This document shows positions 30,607-39,630 of a stretch of 64,000 bases of DNA, piece after piece (the stretch's first letter is position 1; each line of letters opens with the position of its first letter). Below the pieces are notes generated by a model that was not told the origin of the DNA, did not search any database, and was given only the letters and a program-made list of their open reading frames with translations. The stretch comes from Arthrobacter sp. Hiyo8 (GTDB taxonomy: Bacteria; Actinomycetota; Actinomycetes; Actinomycetales; Micrococcaceae), in contig AP014719.1 of the NCBI GenBank assembly GCA_001549895.1, positions 124,001-188,000 of the forward strand, given 5' to 3'. A program made the translations under genes and the position numbers.

Positions 30607-31392
30607 TCACCCCCCAGGGCCAGAGTAGCGCCGCTGACCGTCATGCTGATCCGCACATTTGTGAACACCTGTCGCGTGGTGTCGCAGTCGGCCTGTGCCC
30701 AGGCGAGCAGGACCCTCGGTTCTCCAGCGGCGGTGCGCGTCTGCGTCGCCAACCAGACACCGGAACGCTGCCGTCGGCATTGATTGTCTCCGTGCCTGCG
30801 CTACCCAGGCCACACCGGAATCGAACAGCTCGGGGATCCCGGCACCCGCCGGGACCTTGGCGTCGGAAGCCAGCAGATACCAGGGCTCCACCACCGCAGG
30901 AGCCATGCCCCGGTCGAAGTAGGGGATCAGATCCCGACGCTGGTTCACGGTTTGCGCCGCATCGAGCTTCCCATCAGCCGCTGCGACGGCGGCAGCCAGT
31001 CCGAGGTAGCCGTTCTGCAGCTCTGCGACCTCGCCGGCGGCGGTCTGTGCGCGCACGAGGCTCCTCTCGGCAGCGTTCGCGTCAGGAAAGGACTCGGTGT
31101 TCGACTTCGCTGTCTGGATCTGCTGGCGCAAGCCGAAGATCTCGGGCTTGTCCGCCGCGCTCACGACCGTCCCGCCACCGGAGAAGCCGGTGGCCGCGAT
31201 CGAGCAGAGGATCCCACCAACCAGCAGCGACGCGCCGATGACCAGGGTCCGGGTGCTGAACAGCGGGCCATTCCCGCTGCGCTTCCCGCCCTGGTCATCA
31301 TGTCGCGCCGCAACGGTGGCACCGCTGTCGACAGACTGTGCTTCGGCCGCCGCCGATCCAAAGCTCCGCTTCGGATACGTCTGCTGCGTCAT
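30607..31392 (-). CDS. membrane-anchored secretion-channel protein (TcpC/VirB8-like candidate 2)
   Basis: About 262 residues. AAGGAGG six bases before the ATG at 31,392 decides the start. Frameshifts near 30,785 and in the G-run at 30,610 must be repaired. The cytoplasmic lead is YPKRSFGSAAAEAQS. One membrane helix follows (TLVIGASLLVGGILCSIAATG), then a helical stalk (GLRQQIQTAKSNTESF, ERSLVRAQTAAGEVAEL) and an outer domain with PYFDRGMAPAVVEPWYL. This is the same plan as its neighbours at 31,488 and 32,210 (stalk, then YF and W-containing strand). These may be paralogous channel subunits. Motif site 8 lies upstream, so this gene can start a new transcript. Confidence 0.65.
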   Translation of the reverse strand: MTQQTYPKRSFGSAAAEAQSVDSGATVAARHDDQGGKRSGNGPLFSTRTLVIGASLLVGGILCSIAATGFSGGGTVVSAADKPEIFGLRQQIQTAKSNTESFPDANAAERSLVRAQTAAGEVAELQNGYLGLAAAVAAADGKLDAAQTVNQRRDLIPYFDRGMAPAVVEPWYLLASDAKVPAGAGIPELFDSGVAWVAQARRQSMPTAAFRCLVGDADAHRRWRTEGPARLGTGRLRHHATGVHKCADQHDGQRRYSGPGG

Positions 31393-31479
31393 TCCCGACC
31401 TCCTTTCCGCCCTATCAGGGTTCAACTCGAATACGAGGATAATCGTATCAGTTGACGAGTCGGAAAGGCAGTCGAATGG

Positions 31480-31488
31480 CTATTGAAT
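31480..31488 (-). promoter_or_regulatory. recurrent motif site 8 (ATTCAATAG on minus strand)
   Basis: Exact motif match about 90 bases upstream of the 30,607-31,392 gene. The 95-base gap also holds the dyad ATACGA-GGATAA-TCGTAT. Confidence 0.6.
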
Positions 31489-32207
31489 CATCCCGACTGC
31501 CGGGTCTCGCCTGACGCCGGGAAGCCGATCATCTGCGTCAGCCTGCCGGTGACATCGGTCGTCACGAGGATCAGCACACGCCGCGTCGCAGTCGGCTTCG
31601 GCATCGGCTTGCCCTGAGCGTCGATCGTCGCGGGTCCGTTCGAGCCCACCACGGTGTCAGCCATGACCGCATAGCGGTAGTTCGTCGCCGACACCTCGAC
31701 TACCTCGATGTCGACATTGCTGCCGAGCTTCGAGTTCAGGCCGATCGCGTCCAGGTAGTAGTAGCGCTTGCCCGACTGGTCCTGGTTGAACTGCGCCGGC
31801 GGCATGAAGGACTGCAGGAAGGCGTCCTCCTCGGTGAGGTCGAAGCGGCTGTTGAGCGTCGCCCGGCCCGTCTCGTAGGTGTCTCCGGAGTTCCACGTGA
31901 ACGCCGTGGACAGCAGCTGCTGGATTTCCGCCGTGTCCTTCTTCACGCGAGAATCGCTCACGCCCAGCGCCCGGGAAGCGTTCTGGGCAGTCGCCTGCTC
32001 GATCTGTGCCTGTCGGCTGGCGGCGTCCTGCCGAAGCTGTGTGATCTGCGCGGTCTGTGCTGCGACTGCCTGCGACTGGCCCGCTGCGCTGATCCCCGCC
32101 AGGCATCCGCCAACAGCCACCATGGCACCGAGCACCAGCACCCAGCGATTCCTCGTCCAGAAGCCCTGCTTCTGGGTCTGCTCCGGCGTTTCGATCGTCT
32201 CGGTCAT
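31488..32207 (-). CDS. membrane-anchored secretion-channel protein (candidate 3)
   Basis: 239 residues, intact. A cytoplasmic lead rich in Thr/Glu is followed by one membrane helix (WVLVLGAMVAVGGCLAGISAAG), a coiled-coil stalk (QIEQATAQNASRALG) and an outer domain. The outer domain contains TRRVLILVTTDVTGRLTQM and an NTF2-like run (QQLLSTAFTWNSGDTYETG). NTF2-like outer domains are typical for VirB8/TcpC proteins of type IV secretion. The start (ATG 32,207, or GTG 32,213) overlaps the stop of the upstream gene, so the two are coupled. Confidence 0.7.
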   Translation of the reverse strand: MTETIETPEQTQKQGFWTRNRWVLVLGAMVAVGGCLAGISAAGQSQAVAAQTAQITQLRQDAASRQAQIEQATAQNASRALGVSDSRVKKDTAEIQQLLSTAFTWNSGDTYETGRATLNSRFDLTEEDAFLQSFMPPAQFNQDQSGKRYYYLDAIGLNSKLGSNVDIEVVEVSATNYRYAVMADTVVGSNGPATIDAQGKPMPKPTATRRVLILVTTDVTGRLTQMIGFPASGETRQSG

Positions 32208-32209
32208 CG

Positions 32210-33179
32210 TCACTTCCCCTTCCCTGTTCCGGTCAGCTCCGGCAGGAGCTCCGCCTTCGCCGCATCGGTCATCGACAGATGTTCGGCACCCTTGGCCGTG
32301 GTCACGACATCGAGCTGGCTGAACGTCCCGGTCTTATCGGTGTAGGTCGCACTGGCCCAAGCCAGCACGGTGTTGTCCTGCTGCGCGCACGCCCACACCA
32401 CGCGCACGGTGCCAGGTGAGTCGAGCTTGGGCATCACCGACTTGACGTTCCAGGCGTACGTCTTCGGATCCGATGCCTTGAGCCCGTCGAAGCGGACGTA
32501 CCAGGGAAACCGTGGATCGATCTGATCACGCGAGAAATAGGGGACCGTAGTCCAGACATTAGCGAGCTTGGGATCAACAACGAACGACGCCGTATCCCAA
32601 GCCGCCGCCAGATCCTTGCGATGCTCGACCGCTACCAGCGCCTCGGCACTCGGTGTGCCGTTTCCGCTGCTCTTCGCATTGTTCATCGCAGCATGCAGAA
32701 CCGCATAAGCCTGCTGGCCTTCGGCGACCTTGGTCGCCGCCTCCGAGGCACGTGTCGTGAGCGCGGCGATCGCCGCAGCGTCGATCGGCTTCGCGCTCTG
32801 CTGCTCCTGCGCCTGAGAAGCCGCGGCCTGCAGCTGGGCGATCTCGGCAGCGTTCTTCGCGCTCTGCTGATCGAAAGCACTGGTCGCGAGGCTGGTGAAC
32901 ACCGCCATACCAGCCAGTGCACAACCGAGACCCACACCAATGACCAGACGTACCGATCGGCTCTTCATCTCGGGCGTACGCGCGGCCTTCTTCTCCCGCC
33001 TTGCCGTGGTCCAGCCGTCGAACTTCGCCTCGAGGGCCGCGCCCTCCACAGGAGCCTTGAGCTCCGGCTTCTGGAAGTTCCAGCGCTTCTTCTTCTTAGG
33101 CCCCGACGCCACGTCCTTGTCCGTGCCGACATCGGCCCGGAACGAACGCTGCTCGAGCTCAGTCGTCTCTTCCGTCATG
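32210..33179 (-). CDS. membrane-anchored secretion-channel protein (candidate 4)
   Basis: About 322 residues. GAGGAAGAAC before the ATG at 33,179 supports this start over one farther upstream. The cytoplasmic lead of about 90 residues is basic (PKKKKRWNFQKPELKAP). A membrane helix follows (VIGVGLGCALAGMAVFTSLA), then a coiled-coil stalk rich in Ala/Gln and an outer domain (AWDTASFVVDP, WTTVPYFSRDQIDPRF, VVWACAQQDNTVLAW). The layout equals that of the 30,607 gene; YFSRDQIDPRFPWY here compares with PYFDRGMAPAVVEPWY there. The gene ends in GTGKGK and is coupled to the next gene. Confidence 0.7.
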
Positions 33180-33233
33180 TTCTTCCTCGTTCGGTCTGTC
33201 GTGTCTTCGAAATCGGACATGTCTGGGGGAGAG

Positions 33234-33270
33234 GAGGTGAGGATCCTGTGATCCATCGGATCCTCACCTC
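33234..33270 (-). terminator. hairpin after the peptidoglycan hydrolase gene
   Basis: 13-bp perfect arms (GAGGTGAGGATCC and its complement) a few bases beyond the stop. The downstream channel genes may need read-through or their own start. Confidence 0.6.
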
Positions 33271-33274
33271 CTCG

Positions 33275-35323
33275 TTACGCCGCCGGCTGGGGAGGATTCA
33301 CCTGTCCGTTGGGCAGCATCGCGTCGGACATGTCCACGAACTGCCAGCCCTCCGCGGCCATCGCTGTCGCACTGTCCACTCGCACCCGGCCCATGAAGGC
33401 GCAGTACCCGGCCTCGCCGATGATGACCTTGTCACCCTGAACACCGAGCACGACGAGCGTGTGCCCGGCCGAACCGGTGCCAGGCCCCGAGCCCACCGAG
33501 TACGGCGTCGGCGTCGAGCTGAGCTTCTTGCCCGTGGTCTTGGCCACGTATCCGGCGGTATCAATGCCATCACCCCAGGCGTACTGCGTGAAGGTCGTGT
33601 ACTTGTTCAGGAAGTAGTTCGAGAACGACACACAGTTCTCCGCGTGGTTGTCGCCGCAGGAGCCCGGACCACCGTTGGGCCGTACTTCTCATCGAGCCAC
33701 TTGTCGCCCTCCTGGTTGTAAAGGTCGACGAGCTTCTGGGCCTCCTCCTGCGTCATGCCGCCGCTCTTCGGAGTGATGCTGCCGACGCGGGATGCGTTCG
33801 CCTGGCAGGCGTTGCCGCTGAGAAAGGTGCTGATGACCTTCGTCGCGTCCTTGATGAAGTCGCCGCCCTTGTCGATCGAGACGACCAGGCTCTGATCCAC
33901 ACTCCAGCCGCTGATGATGCCGAACCACTTATCGGCGTTCGCCTCACGCTGCGCGGTGGAGCTGTCAGCCGAGCGCTCCCACTTGTCGTGGAAGTACTTC
34001 GCGGCTGCCCTGGGCGTCGGCTGCGGCGTCGAGATCATGCCCTGAACCACCTCGACGTCACTGGCGTTGTCGCCGTTCTTGTCGAACATGAACGTCAGCT
34101 GCAGCTTAATGTCCCACCAGTCCGCACCCTTCGCCGTGGCGTAGTTGCGCAGCAGGGTGTTCCGGCCGAAGGTCCACTGGCCCAGGCCGATGCCGTTGTC
34201 GGTGTTGGCCGCGGCCGACTTCTTCTCGGGACTCATCGTGTAGGTGCGCGTCGGAAAGTGCTGCACACTGGTCGGGTCGATTCCCGACTCCTGGTCCCAG
34301 TTGCCGAGGATGCCCGCGATGTTCACGTCCGACATCCCCGCGGACTTCAGAGTCGAGTAGACCGTCTTGGCCATCTTCTCCACGTTCGCGTCAGCAGGGC
34401 CGGGATTCCCGATCGGAATAGCGTTGCCGTTCGACACCACGCGGCAGTCTGCCGCCAGAGGCGAGTCATTCGCTGCCACGTTGACGCTGAAGATGCCGAT
34501 GATGCCGCCAGGAGCCCGAGGATGGTGAGGCCCGAGACGCCGCGACACCCGCTGCCGCAACCGACGTCGAGATCGCTGCTCCGCCGGTGACGAAGGCAAT
34601 CGCGTTCGCCACCGCCGCGCCGGCCGCCTGGAATGGTGCCGTGAAGAAGTTCCAGACCGCCCCGCCGATGCTCGCAGCCCAGGCCAGGAACATCTGCAGG
34701 AGCGTCAGTGCCTTCGCCAGCAGCGCGAAGAAGAAGGACTTCAGCCAGTTCAGGAACAGCAGCAGCGTGGCGAAGAACGCGGCGTTCGGTGCCACCGCCG
34801 CAGCGCCAGCACCGGCTGCCGTCTTCCCGATGCCGCCCTTCTTGCGATCGGCCTCATCGTCCGCATTCTTGTCCTGGTCTCGCGCATAGCTGGTACCGCC
34901 GGCCCGAGCTGCTTCTCGTCGGGCTTCTGATCCTGCTCCTTCGCAGACTTGGCGTTGTCCTTCGACTTCTCATCGTCAGGCTTTCCGCCGTTCTTCTTCT
35001 CCTGCGCCTGCGTGCCGGCTTCCTTGGTCGCACCGACACCTGCGCCGACCGCTGCACCGGCCCGCCGCCCTGGGTCGCGCCTTCGGCTGCCCCGCGTGCG
35101 GCTGCGACCACGAAGCGCTTCTGGTTCGCGTTCATCCGGTCGCCGATGAGCTTGTTCGCAGCCGCCTCGGCGGCAGCACCCGCGACCTGGCTCTTCACAT
35201 CACCGGTCTTGCCCGCCACACCGCCAGCCGCACCAGGGTTCGCACCAGCGGGCCCGGCGAAGCGGACGCCCGTGACGCATCCGCGTCCGGACCGCGCTTC
35301 GAAGGCTTCGGCTTCTCGTCCAT
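33275..35323 (-). CDS. membrane-bound peptidoglycan hydrolase of the secretion system (lysozyme-like plus CHAP-like)
   Basis: Opens the cell wall for the channel (VirB1/TcpG-like role). About 683 residues after five or so frameshifts are repaired; GAAGGAGAC supports the start. Order: charged and Ala-rich cytoplasmic part (residues 1-175), several hydrophobic segments (about 178-280, LLLFLNWLKSFFFALLAKAL, VWNFFTAPFQAAGAAVANAI, then LAGIIGIFSVNV), and a phage-tail-lysozyme-like domain (about 320-440, MSDVNIAGILGNWDQESGID with the catalytic Glu candidate). A linker follows, then a CHAP-like domain (about 550-683) with Cys in DNHAENCVSF and His in AGHTLVVL. The large membrane part is unusual for VirB1 and may double as a VirB6-like pore. 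Confidence 0.8.
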
Positions 35324-35347
35324 GTCTCCTTCTTCCTTCTCGTAGAT

Positions 35348-35387
35348 GGGGATGCCGCCGCGTTCGTCGCGCAATGGCGGCATCCCC
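35348..35387 (-). terminator. terminator-like hairpin
   Basis: 12-bp perfect arms (GGGGATGCCGCC and its complement), 23 bases beyond the stop of the 35,410 gene. Confidence 0.65.
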
Positions 35388-35409
35388 TGCTTTCGGCGGT
35401 CGCCTCAGA

Positions 35410-36723
35410 TCAGCGGTAGGTGGTGAGGAAGCCCTCGCCGGTGTTGGTCATGCTGTTCGAGCGCACGTCCTTCAGGTCGACGTCGAGCTTCAGCAGCTCG
35501 AGCAGGAGCGTCCCCTGGTACTGCGCCTTGTTCGTCGCGTAGTCCTGGTACGCCTGCGAGAGGTTGTTCATCGCGGTGGTGAGCGGGCGCATGGTCACAT
35601 CCGAGGTTCGGTAGTCCTGTGTCAGGCTCTTGCCGTTCGAGAGTGTCCACTGGATGTCGTTAATCCCGTTCGACGCGCTGGCATCCGTGCCCTGAGTCTC
35701 CGCGGCCTTGGCCTGCAGGAACTCGATGTAGCTCTGGCCCTTCGGCACGATCCTGTCCAGGTAACCGTCGTAGACGTTCCCCGAGCGCCAGTCGAAGGTG
35801 AACCCGCCGCGCACGACGCTCTTGGCGTTCAGCGCCAGCGTCGACGTCTTGTCCTTGGTCTCCGAGGCACTGTGCCCGGAGATCTCGTCGCCGGCAACGA
35901 TCGTCGGCACGGTCGGCGGGCGCAGGAACAGACCGTCGACCTTGGTCGTGGCCAGATCGTCCGTGTAGGAGGAGATCTGCGTCAGGTTCGTACGCATCTC
36001 AGCGAGCTTGGTGTCCAGCGCCGTGCGGGCGGCGTTCTCCTTGCTCTTGAGCGCGATCTCATAGAAGGCCCGGCCGGATCGAAATTCGTAGCGTCAAGCG
36101 TGGCCAGCGGCTTGGTTCCTGTCGCACCAGGGTTGATGAAGACCCGCCACTGATCGAACTTGGCGAACGACGCATCGCCGACCACGTCTTCGTTGCTCGC
36201 ACCGGAGGCCTGCTGCTGGCTGAACGTGAGCTCAGCCTTCGCCCGCAGCGTGAGGTTCAGCACCTGCTGCTCGAACGGCTGCTTCGCCTCGAGCAGCACA
36301 CCAACGTATCCGGTCGATCCGAAGACATAGAACGAGCCGGAGACCCCTGGGGTCCCCAGCTTCTCCGACTTGAGCTGCTCGTTTGAGCCGAGCAGGAACG
36401 CCTGGTAGTCGGAAGCGTTGTAGCTGATCTTCGCCCGGTCGTCGAAGTGCATCATCACCAGCGTCTTGTTCTTCAGCTGGTTGGTGTAAACCCATCGACG
36501 TTGCCCTTGAGCTGCGTCTTGGAGGTTGTGAAGCTCGGCGTCCACAGTGCCGTGTCGGCCAGCTGAGCGCGGCCGGCCACGAACGCCGAAGCGCCGAGGT
36601 CGTCAGCACGAGCAGCCCGGCGAGCGAGAGCACGCCGAAGAAGAGGCCGAAGCGCTCGATCGCGTGGTGCGAGTCGAGCTTGAACTTCTTCGTGAACTTG
36701 GTGATTCGGTCCTTGATACTCAT
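35410..36723 (-). CDS. single-pass membrane protein with large outer domain, secretion-channel candidate
   Basis: About 438 residues after frameshifts near 36,600, 36,500 and 36,075 are repaired. Cytoplasmic lead MSIKDRITKFTKKFKLD, one membrane helix (FGLFFGVLSLAGLLVLT), then a 390-residue extracytoplasmic part. That part is rich in beta strands (LVMMHFDDRAKISYNA, YVFGSTGYVGVLLEAKQP) and late helices (LSQAYQDYATNKAQYQGTLL). It ends in TNTGEGFLTTYR. Family unknown. Position next to the pilin-like gene and the cell-wall hydrolase suggests a structural channel component. An AGGAC ribosome site precedes the ATG. Confidence 0.65.
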
Positions 36724-36783
36724 GTCTTGTGTCCTGTGTCTGTCATCTGTCTGCCGATGGGAACGTGAGCTGTGCAGACGCGA

Positions 36784-36826
36784 AGGACCGGGCCGGCAGG
36801 GCGGATCGCCCAGGCCGCCCGGTCCT
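36784..36826 (-). terminator. hairpin after the pilin-like gene
   Basis: Arms AGGACCGGGC / GCCCGGTCCT, 18 bases beyond the stop. It could favour high expression of the first gene relative to the rest of the operon. Confidence 0.65.
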
Positions 36827-36843
36827 GTGGTCGCGTTCTACAG

Positions 36844-37274
36844 TCAGCGTGCGGGGGAGTCGGGAAGCTCCGGGATCCCGCCAGCATTCGTCGCGTCACC
36901 CCACGGCTGGACGATGATGGTGCCGCCGTTGCCGAGCTGCTCGATCGTGGTCTGGCCGCCCGAGCCGACCGTGCTGATCAGCGTCCAGCCGCCGGTGCCC
37001 AGCGCGCCGCCGACAAGGATGAGCAGCAGGATCTGACCCCAGCCGTGCCCTGTCCGCCCTGCTGGTTGCCCATGAGCTTCTTGACCAAGAGCACGCCGCC
37101 CCAGATCAGACCCGCCACGCCGAGAAGCATCAGGAGCAGACCACCCACGGTCTGCACCCAGGTCTTGGCGTTGCTCAGAAGGTTCTTGATGTCCCAGGCT
37201 GCGGTCACACCACCCGGGAGGGTGGATTCTGCGTGCACCAGCGCCATGGTCGCGGCCTCGTAGATTCGATTCAT
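36844..37274 (-). CDS. VirB2/TrbC-like pilin candidate
   Basis: About 143 residues after a frameshift near 37,045 is repaired. A short N-terminal part (MNRIYEAATMALVHAE) is followed by hydrophobic segment 1 (VGGLLLMLLGVAGLIWGGVLL), a short basic loop (KKLMGNQQGGQG), hydrophobic segment 2 (ILLLILVGGALGTGGWTLI) and a Gly/Pro-rich tail ending LPDSPAR. Two close hydrophobic helices with a small loop, in the first gene of a secretion operon, is what VirB2-type pilins look like. No clear signal peptidase site is seen. AGAGGAC precedes the ATG. Being first in the operon with a hairpin behind it fits a protein needed in excess. Confidence 0.65.
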
Positions 37275-37713
37275 TGCTTGTCCTCTCGTCTTTCGGTCTA
37301 CGATCCGGCGGGTGCGCGGACTCGTTGAGGGCTCTTATACGAATAGTCTATCGACTCGTGACTCAATCATCCACTCGAATCGCTATCGAATGGTAGCGAG
37401 CTCGCGCACCCCTGCCGGCGTTGATACGCAGGTCGCTCGACGCAATGCGCAGACACGCTCGGTACGGTGGTTCCTGATGCCGGGCATGGATTCATCCGTG
37501 GTCTCTATCGCGCCGCTATGCGCAACGATTCACGGACGCGCGAGACAGGGCTGTGCTCGCCATTCGTGTGCGAGTCGACGTTTTTCCCTCGAAAACGAGG
37601 CAGATCGAGCGCATACAATCACTGTGGATACCGCAGACCCGTGCCGGTATCGTGCGCTGCGCGCAGATGCGCAACTGCGTCGACCCCCTGAGACCGAGCC
37701 ATGAGGACCCGAC
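37275..37713. promoter_or_regulatory. divergent control region between the secretion operon and the Xre gene
   Basis: 439 bases without a gene. The left part holds motif site 9 (ATTCGATAG, complement of 37,383-37,391) and CTATCGAC (37,348-37,355), followed toward the pilin gene by GACTATTCGTATAA. CGCTA/TAGCG flanks the site. The right part has TACAAT (37,613-37,618), a -10 candidate for the Xre gene. GGGCTCTTAT at 37,329 recurs at 39,371. Confidence 0.6.
37383..37391 (-). promoter_or_regulatory. recurrent motif site 9 (ATTCGATAG on minus strand)
   Basis: Exact motif match about 110 bases upstream of the first secretion gene. Confidence 0.6.
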
Positions 37714-38136
37714 ATGAACACACTGCCGTCCGACATCTTCGCCCGCCGCCTACGCGCAGAGCGCGAACGACAGGGCATGAGCCAGGTCGAGTTGGCGCGC
37801 CGGATGGCTACTATCCTTGGTGCGAATGTCGATCCGACGGCGATCACACGGATCGAGCAGCAGACCCGGGCCGTGCGACTGGACGAGGCCGTAGCCATGG
37901 CCACGATCCTGGAGGTGCCTCTTTCCTCATTGATCGTCGACAACGACGCTGAGCAGAGCGAAGCTCTCCTGCAGCGGTATCTGGCCGATCTTGCAGCCGC
38001 CCATCATCAGTGGGAGCAGACGCGTCAGGAGATCGGACGGCTCACCCGGATCGTTCAGTCGCTCACCGGCGGATACAAGCTGCTGCACCCTGAAGCCACC
38101 GCCGAGCATGCCGAACAGCAGGACGACAAGGCCTGA
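37714..38136 (+). CDS. Xre-family helix-turn-helix regulator
   Basis: 140 residues, intact. The N-terminal HTH (residues about 8-70) reads FARRLRAERERQGMSQVELARRM, then DPTAITRIEQQTRAVRLDEAVAMATIL and the closing LEVPLSSLI. The C-terminal half is a helix rich in Gln and His, probably for dimer formation. GAGGACCC precedes the ATG. It is transcribed away from the secretion operon across a shared control region, the usual place of a transfer repressor. It may bind the ATTC(G/A)ATAG sites, but other readings of those sites are possible. It ends 27 bases from the converging recombinase gene. Confidence 0.85.
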   Translation: MNTLPSDIFARRLRAERERQGMSQVELARRMATILGANVDPTAITRIEQQTRAVRLDEAVAMATILEVPLSSLIVDNDAEQSEALLQRYLADLAAAHHQWEQTRQEIGRLTRIVQSLTGGYKLLHPEATAEHAEQQDDKA

Positions 38137-38163
38137 CGACGCGGGGCAATGTGCTCCGGGGCC

Positions 38164-39320
38164 TCAGAGCCCGAGTCGCATGACGCTGTTTCGTGCTGCG
38201 GGGTTGAACTCGCGGTCGTAGACGTTCACCGTCTCGGCCTTCCGCCAGCGGCCGGCGCGCATGATCTCTTCGGTGCTCGCACCGTTGCGCCTGGCCTGAG
38301 TCACATGCCCCGCGCGCAGGGAGTGGAATCCGTACGCCGAAGGGTTCATCCCGGCCTCGGCCATACGCGCCAGCAGCATCGTGTGGAGCGCATCGCCAGT
38401 GATGCCCTGCTCATGAATCCGGGCGCTCCTGCGGTTTCGATAGGTTGCCCGCAGGAATGGCGCACCCGACATCAGGTCCGCGCTGCTGATAAGCCCTGGA
38501 CTGGTCCCTGCCTTCCCGCACACGTGCACGTCCAGCTGGTAGGCGTACAGCAGCGTCATGGTCTGCCGGCGGTCGACTGCGTTCATGAGCGCGACCCAGC
38601 GATGTACCGCGCACGGTGCACACGTCGACGGTGTCTCGCCGTAAGGCAGCACCACGACGTCGGGCAGCGTGTTGTCCTGATCCGCCTTCGACGCACCGAC
38701 ATGAACAAGCACGCCGTCGAGCCGGTGAAGCTCGAGACTGTTCAGCTGAAGACCTGCTGCTTCGCTGCGACGAAGCGCCCGGCGAAGCCGAGCCAGATCG
38801 CCAGCGCGTCTCGCGCGGCCGAGACTCCGGCGGGGTACACGTCGTGCTCCATCGAGCCGATCACTCGCAGGACGTCGTCCAGGAGCAGCGGTCGCTTCCG
38901 CTCCGGCCGCACGGCACGCAGTTTCGCCAGGCCGCGGACCAGACCGCTCACGCCTCGGTGACCTGTTGGATCGAGCACCCCGTCGCGCAGATGCCGGTCC
39001 GCGACACCGGCCAGACGCTGGCGGATCGTCGCGACGGAAAAGCGGGGGAGGCCGTGCTCGTCCAGCTGCATCGACATCCAGGCGACGTACCACCGCACGG
39101 TCTCCGGATGCGCCGGGAGCGGCTCCAGGCCGTGCGCACTGCAGAACTCCTCGAACGATCGCCACGCTGATTCGTAGGCGCGCCGCGTATTGGCCGACAG
39201 AGTGTGCGTCTCCAGATCAAGAGACACAGCCTCGAGCTCCCGCAGCTCATCGTTGATCTCCGGCTCGGGAACCGCCTCCGGAGCCTCCACTGCTGCCAGC
39301 CGTACTGGTGAACCGCCCAT
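38164..39320 (-). CDS. tyrosine recombinase / integrase
   Basis: About 386 residues after a frameshift near 38,770 is repaired. An N-terminal core-binding SAM-like domain is visible (LSANTRRAYESAWRSFEEFC ... YVAWM). The catalytic domain has RRSEAAGLQL (first catalytic Arg), H-x-x-R in FHSLRAGHVTQ with GRWRK after it, and the nucleophile in VNVYDREF. The essential R-H-R-Y set is therefore present. The GGAGGG just before ATG 39,320 is too close to act well, so the true start is uncertain. It may integrate or excise the element or the adjoining defence cassette. The intergenic side to the right contains paired repeats that could be its binding sites. Confidence 0.85.
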
Positions 39321-39358
39321 CCCTCCAGTGTGCAGAAGGCGAGGGCAAATTAAAAGCC

Positions 39359-39452
39359 GGTCCCTGATAAGGGCTCTTATCCGGGCATGGGAAACACATG
39401 CCGTCGCGTGACGCGATGGATGAAAAACAACCGAAGCACGGTCCCGGATAAG
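39359..39452. repeat. direct repeat GGTCCC(T/G)GATAAG and a dyad near the recombinase
   Basis: GGTCCCTGATAAG at 39,359-39,371 and GGTCCCGGATAAG at 39,440-39,452 differ at one base and lie 81 bases apart. The first overlaps the dyad GATAAG-GGCT-CTTATC (39,366-39,381). Candidate recombinase or regulator sites in the 238-base gap 39,321-39,558. Confidence 0.45.
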
Positions 39453-39558
39453 ATCACGAGGAGGTAGCGCGCTCCCGCCCTGCCATGTAAGGAGTAGCAA
39501 CGTGTTTGAACCATGGTCGTACGCAGACGGCAATTCAGCCGGACTAGAGGAAAGGCGC

Positions 39559-39630
39559 ATGAGTACCAAACGCCCAGCGACCATTGACGGTGTCGCCTAC
39601 GCACAAGGAATTCGTACGTGGCGAAGCTAA
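39559..39630 (+). CDS. 23-residue leader ORF before the methyltransferase
   Basis: ATG with AGAGGAAAGG upstream. It encodes MSTKRPATIDGVAYAQGIRT and three more residues and ends 13 bases inside the methyltransferase gene. It may couple or control translation of that gene. It could also be the true N-terminus after a missed frameshift. Confidence 0.35.
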   Translation: MSTKRPATIDGVAYAQGIRTWRS

